64,000 nt of DNA from Cydia pomonella (Eukaryota; Arthropoda; Insecta; Lepidoptera; Tortricidae), in the NCBI RefSeq assembly GCF_033807575.1, contig NC_084716.1, positions 62,001-126,000 of the forward strand, in the 5' to 3' direction. Shown here piece after piece: positions 53,789 through 61,245 of this stretch. Position numbers and translations under genes: made by a program. The notes beneath the pieces were generated by a model that was not told the DNA's origin, made no database searches, and saw only the letters and a list, made by a program, of their open reading frames with translations. The first letter of the stretch is position 1, and each line of letters starts with the position of its first letter.

Positions 53789-56131
53789 CGAGAATCGATC
53801 ACGGAACCAATGAAAAGATTAAGAGATGCTGAGCTGGCGAATGAAACGGATGCAGCGTCTGCACAGCGAAAACGAGATGAGGGAGTGGCGGAGCAGCCGG
53901 TTTTGGAGCCAGGAGAGAGACAGGAGACTGCCTCAGCAGCTTCGCGAGAAAATATTGAGGTACCGATGTTAACTTCTAGTTTGACTGACGTTGCTATGTT
54001 TTTTCAAAATTTGTTGAAGTCTAACACACATAAAATGTCATATGATAAAAATATAATACCAAATTTCGATCCTGCACAAAAGAATCAAAAGATAGAAAAT
54101 TGGATAGCCAAAGTAAATGAGTGTGCTAAAATTTATAGTTGGACGGATGAACAAACTTCTCATTTCGCGTTACCTAAGTTAGCCGGTTATGCTAAGAAGT
54201 GGTACGAAGGGTTGCAGTCTATTCTTATGACGTGGTCAGAATGGCAGGAACGATTGACTAGAGCGTTTCCCTCAGAAACGAATTACGCTGCTTTATTAAT
54301 GGAAATGTTAGATAGGTCACTTAAACAAGGAGAATCCGTTGACGAATATTATTATGACAAAATGATTTTGCTTAACGCATGCGGTATTAAAGGTAAACAA
54401 GCTGTCGATTGTTTAGTTTATGCTATAGACGATAAAATCATGCGTTCGAGTGCTATGGCAGCCCGCTTAACGGACCCAGAGGATTTGTTAAAATTTTTAA
54501 AGGATTTTTGTAAAGAAACTAGCTTGAGATCATTAAAGCGACCAAATACAAGCGCTTCCAATGATATAGTCTGTTTTAAATGCAACAAATCAGGCCATCG
54601 CGCGGTTAATTGCCGGAATTCTAACAGAACAGAAATTACGTGCTATAATTGCAAAGAAAAAGGACACATATCAACTAAATGTCCTAAACCAATTGCTAAG
54701 TGTGATAATTGTAACTTGATGGGCCATAAGTCTAATGATTGTTTCCGCAACAAATTGAATACTAAAATTGCAGATAAGAAAACAATGTTTGCGCAAAGCC
54801 GTACACCTGATTCAAAATACTATAAGCCCGTGTTTATAAACAAAAATATAGAGTTAAAAAGTTTTGTTGACTTTGGAAGCGATTGTACTTTGATCAGACA
54901 AGATATTGTTGATAAACACTCCTTACCAAAATCCGATAGTGATATACCTAATATAAGATTTGGACCCAATACATATACACCCTTAGGACGTGCAAAGTTC
55001 AGTTTGACATTAGGGGAAGTCACAGCCGACGTAGACGCTTACATCGTAGACTCTACTGTTCTAACTGAGGAAATTTTAGTAGGGCAGGACTTTACAGAAA
55101 GACCTGAAGTTTTAGCAGTGAAAACACATGAGCGACTAGATATATTGAAATGTGACACAAACAATACAAACATAGATTGGGCTACCTTGACAAATAATAT
55201 CGAATCTACTAGTGAAAAGGTAGTTCTTAGGATTGTAACTGACACTAAGGTAGGCGCGTTTGAATTTGTGGACTGTAAAAGTAGCGAACAAAGGAATTGC
55301 GACATTTTGATTAACGATAGTTTACGATCTCAGAAGAATATGGACTATAGTGTCGTAGGAGGAATCTATAGTTTACATAATGGAGACTGTAAAGTTGCAG
55401 TATGTAATCAATCTACGAAACCAATAACATTGAAGGCTGGATCCTTGTTTGTACGTGCTGATGCGGTCTCTGTTGTGGAATCTCTAGACGAATCAAAATT
55501 AGTTTCTTGCAATAGAATAACTAATCAGGCTACTCTTAGACCATTCAATAAAGATGATATCAAGATGAATCCAAACTTATCTGACGACCAATCAAAGATT
55601 CTAGTTGATTTGATCAATAAGTACAGGCCATGTTTTGCTCAAAATTTATCAGAATTAGGGTGTACAGATGCGTCAGAAATGGTTATTGAGCTTAAAGATC
55701 AAACACCAGTCGTCTACCGACCATATAGATTGAGTTACACAGAGAGGCAGACAGTTAGGGATATGGTGGCAGAACTTATTGAGAATGATATAGCTGAAGA
55801 ATCTAACTCTCCATACGCGAGTCCTATTTTATTAGTTTCAAAGAAAAACGGTGGGCGAAGACTTTGTGTAGATTTTAGGGCGCTAAACCAAAAAACTGTC
55901 AAGGACCATTACCCAATGCCAAGGATTGAGGACCAGTTAGACATGTTGAATGGGAATAAATATTATTCAAGCTTAGATCTCGCTAGTGGATATTACCAGA
56001 TACCTATACGAGAAGACTGTAGACCATATACATCTTTTATCACTCCGGATGGGTTATATCAGTTTAAAAAAATGGCATTCGGGCTTGCAAATTCACCTGC
56101 CGTATTTCAGCGAACCATAAATAAATATTAG
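53732..56131 (+). CDS. gag-pol: Gypsy Gag, protease and first half of reverse transcriptase
   Basis: One 799-codon frame. Residues 1-270 are Gag with a capsid-like central part (KIENWIAKVNECAKIYSWTD). Three CCHC zinc knuckles follow at about residues 281, 304 and 323 (C-x2-C-x4-H-x4-C). The protease core is at about residue 378 and reads VDFGSDCTLI, where the usual triplet is DTG or DSG. Reverse transcriptase begins near residue 640, with SPYASPILLVSKKNGGRRLC and LDLASGYYQIPI and AFGLANSPAVFQ. The frame stops at 56131 because one base is missing near 56122, just before the YMDD box, which lies in the next frame. Gag and Pol are in one frame with no shift between them. The start may be ATG 53732 or 53808, or upstream by splicing from 53294. 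Confidence 0.9.
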   Translation: MSSIVYDFKVVRPYLCEFQRESITEPMKRLRDAELANETDAASAQRKRDEGVAEQPVLEPGERQETASAASRENIEVPMLTSSLTDVAMFFQNLLKSNTHKMSYDKNIIPNFDPAQKNQKIENWIAKVNECAKIYSWTDEQTSHFALPKLAGYAKKWYEGLQSILMTWSEWQERLTRAFPSETNYAALLMEMLDRSLKQGESVDEYYYDKMILLNACGIKGKQAVDCLVYAIDDKIMRSSAMAARLTDPEDLLKFLKDFCKETSLRSLKRPNTSASNDIVCFKCNKSGHRAVNCRNSNRTEITCYNCKEKGHISTKCPKPIAKCDNCNLMGHKSNDCFRNKLNTKIADKKTMFAQSRTPDSKYYKPVFINKNIELKSFVDFGSDCTLIRQDIVDKHSLPKSDSDIPNIRFGPNTYTPLGRAKFSLTLGEVTADVDAYIVDSTVLTEEILVGQDFTERPEVLAVKTHERLDILKCDTNNTNIDWATLTNNIESTSEKVVLRIVTDTKVGAFEFVDCKSSEQRNCDILINDSLRSQKNMDYSVVGGIYSLHNGDCKVAVCNQSTKPITLKAGSLFVRADAVSVVESLDESKLVSCNRITNQATLRPFNKDDIKMNPNLSDDQSKILVDLINKYRPCFAQNLSELGCTDASEMVIELKDQTPVVYRPYRLSYTERQTVRDMVAELIENDIAEESNSPYASPILLVSKKNGGRRLCVDFRALNQKTVKDHYPMPRIEDQLDMLNGNKYYSSLDLASGYYQIPIREDCRPYTSFITPDGLYQFKKMAFGLANSPAVFQRTINKY

Positions 56132-56703
56132 GTAATTCCCGATTTAATTCCACGCTCGCTTATATGGATGATATACTTATACCTGGAAAAGACTTTAATG
56201 AACAAATAGTACGATTAGAAAACACATTTACATTGTTATTAGACGCGGGACTAACTTTAAATTTACAAAAATGCAATTTTCTTCAAGAAGAATTAGAATA
56301 TTTAGGTTATGAAATAAGTGAGAGAGGAATTAAACCGGGAAAAGATAAGATTGCTGCCGTTGCAAGTTTTCCAATACCACAAAACGTACATGAAGTGAGA
56401 CAATTCATTGGCTTAGCAAGTTACTTTCGAAAGTTTATTAAGGGATTTGCGGTCATAGCTAGACCACTTACCGATTTGACTAGAAAGGACTGTTCTTGGT
56501 GCTGGACAGCAGAACAAGAACAAGCATTCCGCCAACTAAAAGAGTCACTTACACGACGACCTTTGTTAGGTATTTATAACCCACAAAGCGAAACGCAGGT
56601 ACATACTGACGCTAGCAAATACGGGTTAGGAGGAATCTTAATGCAAAGAGACCATACGACAGGCAGTTTCCGACCTATAGCTTATTTCAGGTCGAAAAAC
56701 TAG
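56125..56703 (+). CDS. pol: Gypsy reverse transcriptase (YMDD) and RNase H start, shifted frame
   Basis: After the frameshift the frame resumes with YMDDILIPG, the catalytic centre of reverse transcriptase, then the thumb (GLASYFRKFIKGFAVIARPL) and the RNase H start with TDASKYGLGGILMQ. It ends at 56703 because of one extra base at about 56692. There is no plausible independent start in a biological sense. The two indels restore the original frame, so the integrase part is in the same frame as Gag. Confidence 0.88.
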   Translation: MLGNSRFNSTLAYMDDILIPGKDFNEQIVRLENTFTLLLDAGLTLNLQKCNFLQEELEYLGYEISERGIKPGKDKIAAVASFPIPQNVHEVRQFIGLASYFRKFIKGFAVIARPLTDLTRKDCSWCWTAEQEQAFRQLKESLTRRPLLGIYNPQSETQVHTDASKYGLGGILMQRDHTTGSFRPIAYFRSKN

Positions 56704-56743
56704 CTTAGAAGAACAAAATTACCATGCGTATGAACTAGAAACC

Positions 56744-58303
56744 TTGGCTGCCATCAGTTCATTACAAAGATTCAGAGTATATTTAGTAGGCTTAAAGTTC
56801 ACCCTTGTTACTGATTGTAGCGCATTAAGAGCAACTTTTGCCAAGAGAGATCTCGTCCCTCGCGTAGCACGGTGGTGGATTGCAATGCAGGAGTTCGATT
56901 TCGAGATTCAATATAAACCAGGTCATACTATGTCTCATGTCGATGCGCTCAGTAGGAACCCTCAGCCTTGTGGACCGGAACCAATTCAAGACCCTATACC
57001 TTCAGTTTTGAGAATTACACAGGAAGATTGGCTACTTAGTCTACAGTTAAATGACAGTGAAATTCAGCGTATACGTAAAATTCTTGAAGATAAAGAGTAT
57101 TCCCAAATAAAAGAGAGTTATTTGATTAAAGATAATAGACTATTTAGAAAAGTAGGAAATGAGTTAAAATGGGTTGTTCCTAAATGTGCAAGATTTCAGT
57201 TGTGTAAGTTTAATCATGATGACATTGGTCATTTCAGCGTTGAGAAAACTTTGGAGAAAATAAAACAGGACTTTTGGTTCCTTAAGATGAGACGCTTTAT
57301 AACCAAGTATGTCCGTGCGTGTATTGAATGTGCATACAGTAAAGAGCCAACGGGACCTAAAGAGGGTCTATTGCATCCGATCCATAAGGTAGATAGGCCC
57401 TTTGACACTATACATATTGATCATTTAGGGCCTTTTGTAAAAAGTGCAAAGAGTCAGTCGTATCTCCTGGTATGTGTGGACGCGTTTACGAAATTCTGTT
57501 TACTCAAACCACTTCGAAATCTTAAATCTAACTTAACGATTCGAGCCTTAGAAGATATCTTCACGACATTTGGTTATCCCAATAGATTAATTTCTGATCG
57601 AGGAACATCCTTCACTTCAAAAGAATTTAAGAATTACTGTGAACGATCAAAAATTAAGCACATCCTTAATGCCGTATGTACACCTCGGGCTAATGGACAA
57701 GTAGAACGATATAATCGAACGATACTTGATTCACTGACAGCGTACGCAAATAAGTTAGGTGAACGCTATTGGGATACTATTTTAGGGAAGGTACAGTGGG
57801 GGTTAAATAATACCATGAATAAGGGGATTGGCAAAACGCCTTCAGAAGCAATGTTCGGAGTTAGAATGGTCAGTAAAGGCGATAATGCTTTTTCAGAAAT
57901 ATTGCACGAGACACGACCAGTCGGTACCTTAGATGACATTAGAGCAGAAATAAGTTCGCACATTGGGAAAGATCAAGCGTCTCAAAAGATACGGTATGAC
58001 AGTCATAAGATAAAGGCTAGAACTTATAAAGTAGGAGATCTCGTTAAGATACTAAAACCAACCCCCAGTAATGAAGGTCAAAGTAAGAAATTATTGCCCA
58101 AGTTTACAGGACCATTTAGGATTACAAAAGTTCTCGAAAATGATAGGTATGAAATAGCTAGTATTGTAGGGTCTAATATTACACAGAGAAACTATTGTAA
58201 TGTATGGGCAGCTGATCGTATTAAACCCTGGATAAATACGCAAACTGACGATAATGGTGATGACTGTACAAGTAGCTCTGAATCTGAAAGTAACGAAAAT
58301 TAG
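56744..58303 (+). CDS. pol: Gypsy RNase H end and integrase
   Basis: 519 codons from the first ATG; the frame is already open from about 56695. RNase H ends with TDCSALRATFAK and PGHTMSHVDALSRN. Integrase follows: the HHCC zinc domain (GHFSVEKTLEK to ACIECAYSK), then the DDE core with Asp in HIDHLGPF (about residue 224), Asp in ISDRGTSF (about 284) and Glu in ANGQVERYNRT (about 320). A GPY/F-like module (LLPKFTGPFRITKVLENDRY) is near the end. All expected catalytic residues are present and there is no internal stop. The acidic Ser/Glu tail closes the protein. Confidence 0.9.
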   Translation: MAAISSLQRFRVYLVGLKFTLVTDCSALRATFAKRDLVPRVARWWIAMQEFDFEIQYKPGHTMSHVDALSRNPQPCGPEPIQDPIPSVLRITQEDWLLSLQLNDSEIQRIRKILEDKEYSQIKESYLIKDNRLFRKVGNELKWVVPKCARFQLCKFNHDDIGHFSVEKTLEKIKQDFWFLKMRRFITKYVRACIECAYSKEPTGPKEGLLHPIHKVDRPFDTIHIDHLGPFVKSAKSQSYLLVCVDAFTKFCLLKPLRNLKSNLTIRALEDIFTTFGYPNRLISDRGTSFTSKEFKNYCERSKIKHILNAVCTPRANGQVERYNRTILDSLTAYANKLGERYWDTILGKVQWGLNNTMNKGIGKTPSEAMFGVRMVSKGDNAFSEILHETRPVGTLDDIRAEISSHIGKDQASQKIRYDSHKIKARTYKVGDLVKILKPTPSNEGQSKKLLPKFTGPFRITKVLENDRYEIASIVGSNITQRNYCNVWAADRIKPWINTQTDDNGDDCTSSSESESNEN

Positions 58304-59152
58304 TGAGTTCTTGGTGCACGATTGAATAAAAACTAGAATAAATCATAATGAATTGAGTATAAAATAAATTTATGTGTGTTGTTCAGTTATGATTTTACTG
58401 TAAAATAGTGTTCGGAATGATAAGGGCTGGAAATAGTAATTATACTTGTATATACGAGTATGAAGTTGTTGATTGAAGTGGTTAGCATGGCTAAGTAAAA
58501 AGAGACAATCGTTGGCAAGTGATATTGAATTGATTTGAATTGGGAGTAATTATCACAGGTTTATCTCAGACTCATAATTCATTATCTCTATGACAGTATT
58601 CAAGAATGATTAACTTATTACAGTTATTAGTGATTGCCTTTGATAGTAAATACAGTGCTAAACTGATTTCAAAATATTTAGATGATCAGTATTGTAGTAT
58701 GGTTAGTAAGGATAGTGTGGTTAGTATAGGCCATATGGCTAGTATGGTTAGTATGGTAGTATGGTAGTATGGTAGTATGGTAGTATGGCAAGTGTGGAAC
58801 GATGAAGTGAATAATAAGGTTAATGTTGATGATACTGATAATGTGTAGTCCCGATTGAGCGTGATGTAAGTTAATTTATAAAAAAAAAAAGGTAATAATT
58901 TATATAATTTCAATTATAATGTAATATGGATTATATTATATTATATTGAATTATAGAAACAGGACTTAATAGCGTATTGAGTTTTAAATTTACCTCCGAC
59001 GTTTCTATAATTTAGTATAGTGTAAAAATCATGAAAGTTTAAATCAGTATCATGTAATCCAGTTTGTAATCTTAAATATTATATGTATTGTTGACCATGT
59101 TAATCGTTAAGTACTCAAGTTTGGGACAAACTTAATGTCAGGAAAGGCCGAA
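58304..59152 (+). other. Non-coding 3' region of the Gypsy element
   Basis: No env frame. A GTATGGTA microsatellite (about 58730-58795) and an AT-rich part precede the purine tract GGAAAGGCCGAA that directly adjoins the 3' LTR and should prime plus-strand synthesis. Confidence 0.7.
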
Positions 59153-59513
59153 TGTAAGAAATAATTTGTTTATTATTTATTTCAAATACGAAACACGTGA
59201 TCTCGTAAATAGTAAGTGTGTTGGCTAACAAAATACGAGATCACGTGGTTTATGAAAACGGCTGATTGTGACGTCACGTCCGATCGAGGTGGTGCTATTT
59301 TCGCCAGGTATAAAATACCTGGACAACTGAGGATCGGGGTCTTTTGCGGTTGAGCTGTGAAGCCGTTCACTAGTTATTAAAATAAGTGCTAAATTGTAAA
59401 ATATCATTTATTAATAATAATTTAATTATCATTTTGTGGTGAATTATTTGAACATAAATAATAAAACCTTGTGACTGAATTTCTGGTGTTCTACTTTTAC
59501 CTGATATCTATTA
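59153..59513 (+). repeat. 3' LTR of the Gypsy element
   Basis: 361 bp, same ends and same internal motifs as 52566-52926 (TGTAAGAAATAATTTG to ACCTGATATCTATTA). It is followed by TTTA, which also precedes the 5' LTR. Confidence 0.93.
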
Positions 59514-59791
59514 TTTATAGTGTTAACGACTGATTAATTAGGTACTTTAGAGTTCAACGCGTGCTCGTAAAAAAAAAAAACAATGAAATGCCTGCGTATA
59601 GAAAACCGAGCATTTTACACAACATAATCACACAGAAATATAAATATTCAAAAAGCTACGATAAAAACTTTAATTTATTCCATACATCAATGGCATTGAC
59701 GTGTCTCTGAATAATAGATATCTAATAAAAGATATATGCATGATAAAATTGATATAAGATGTGTGCACTGTGCATTCATATGTCAACTGCT
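59514..59791 (+). other. Flank between the Gypsy element and repeat A
   Basis: Begins with the right copy of the TTTA duplication. AT-rich and otherwise unremarkable. Confidence 0.45.
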
Positions 59792-60226
59792 ATACACCGT
59801 GGGCTGGTAAAGCCCGACAGATTTTTAAGGTGTATTATGACCGCATTTAGAGACAAAAATGTCATACAAATTTTTCTAAAATCGGTCAGAGATAATGAGA
59901 ATTCTTGTGAAAAATTGTTTCTGTAATAACTAAGTGAAAAGCGCCTTTTTGCCTGCCACGCTGCCACTATGTGACTTGATTTAGACACACCTACCTACCA
60001 CACATTAAACACACAGGTATTAAAGTTTTAAAGGAAACTCGCAATTTATTACGAGAATAAACTTATGTTTTTTTTATCGCCAAGATGTAAAAAGAAATAA
60101 CGTGTCGTATGCAGAAAAGGCATTTTTTTTCTAATTTGAGCAAAACTCATGTAGCATTTTTTGCTTCTTATGACCTCTGGAATGCGTGGTAAAAATCTCT
60201 CGGGTTTTGTGAAGCCCATGGTGTAT
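59792..60226 (+). mobile_element. MITE-like repeat A, copy 2 (complete)
   Basis: 435 bp with inverted ends: ATACACCGTGGGCTGGTAAA and GAAGCCCATGGTGTAT, pairing imperfectly for about 30 bp. Internal blocks (GACCGCATTTAGAGACA, AGATGTAAAAAGAAATAACG, TATGACCTCTGGAATGCGTG) match positions 1-427. No coding frame. Confidence 0.7.
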
Positions 60227-60748
60227 GTATATTGTGTTAACATTTTTTCTTTTTACATAATGCTTGTATCAACTCTCTGAATAATTACTCGAGCTACATA
60301 CATGTTACTCAGTGACAAACAATGAATAAAAACAGAAACACAAATTCAAATGTTTGTAACAATTCTTTTTTCCAATACTTTAATTACCAATTGTTCTTAA
60401 AGCGGTACGTAAGTCAGTCGCCGCATTACTGCACAGATGATTGTTACGGTGTCACGCCCCGCGGTGATCACAATAACAATGATAAGCCCCCGGCCGCGGC
60501 CAGCCATTACTTTGCCGGCCGGTGTCGGTAGAGGGTCGCCCTTGAACTAGAAAGGCGAGATTAATGTTGCGAAGGGCAAGGCCCGGTCCCTGCCGAGTGC
60601 CGGCCCTCCGACGCGTGCAAGGAATCTAATAACAATCATTTATGTGTGCAAAAGTTCTGCTACTTTATGATAAACCTTCATATTGGATTTGACCATGTCC
60701 GCTGATGTAGGTACTCCTGATCCTTCCTGTTTCTTCTATAATAGGGAT
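60227..60748 (+). other. Stretch with GC-rich patch, no gene seen
   Basis: A GC-rich patch (about 60455-60615) contains inverted GGCCGCGGCC-like sequence. No exon or repeat recognised. Confidence 0.4.
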
Positions 60749-60965
60749 GATGACACATGTTGAATTTTATAACAAAATCTTGTAAAATAGATAGCAAATG
60801 AGCAATTTATCGCATAAATGTGGTTATTAAAATAATGTATGGAGCTGATAAAAAATAATATACGACCTGAATGTTTCAAAATTATTATTTTTTTCCAAAA
60901 AGGAATAAAGTAAGGGTACCATTTGATTCCATACATTTTATCCAAAAAAATATTGTGTACGGTTT
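60749..60965 (+). repeat. Interspersed repeat B, copy 2
   Basis: Starts GACACATGTTGAAT and ends near CCATACATTTTATCC, matching 484-735 in the same orientation and the same order relative to repeat A. Confidence 0.5.
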
Positions 60966-61225
60966 GTGGGTTCTTTTCACGATAAAAAAAATAGTCAAAT
61001 TAGGGAAACTACTTATATTTTTAAAGAGGGCGGTACATCCACAAAATACTAGCATAGAGGGACGTGCGGAGAGTGCAACAGCTAATATCGACTGCTTTTA
61101 AAACTTGCTCTAGTGCGGTTAACTATCAGGACTGCCCCCGCGCATCCCGCTCTCCCCGGACGTCCCCTAGCTTTAACAAACGTAAAACTGGTATTTAAAA
61201 CTTAAATCTAATTGCGTCGCTCACA
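60966..61225 (-). repeat. Candidate 3' LTR start of the BEL/Pao element
   Basis: On the minus strand, just past the pol stop, a purine-rich tract CTGGGGTGGGGCA is followed at 61225 by TGTGAGCGACGC, a TG start suited to an LTR. The 5' LTR lies beyond the window so the pair cannot be compared, and the far end of the LTR was not identified. Confidence 0.4.
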
Positions 61226-61245
61226 TGCCCCACCCCAGTGCTGCC

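Larger units (their letters stand above)
52566..59513 (+). mobile_element. Ty3/Gypsy LTR retrotransposon, nearly complete
   Basis: Two 361-bp LTRs bracket gag, protease, reverse transcriptase, RNase H and integrase in the Gypsy order. A 4-bp TTTA repeat on each side is the target duplication. The primer-binding site follows the 5' LTR directly and a purine-rich tract (GGAAAGGCCGAA) precedes the 3' LTR. There is no env frame; the 850 bases after integrase are non-coding. The LTRs differ at one noticed base, so insertion was recent, yet pol carries two frameshifts. It lies in intron 5 of the LRR gene in the sense direction. Confidence 0.93.

Noticed and set aside
58304..59152. env gene of the Gypsy element
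   Set aside because: No frame longer than about 75 codons, no signal peptide or membrane segment.
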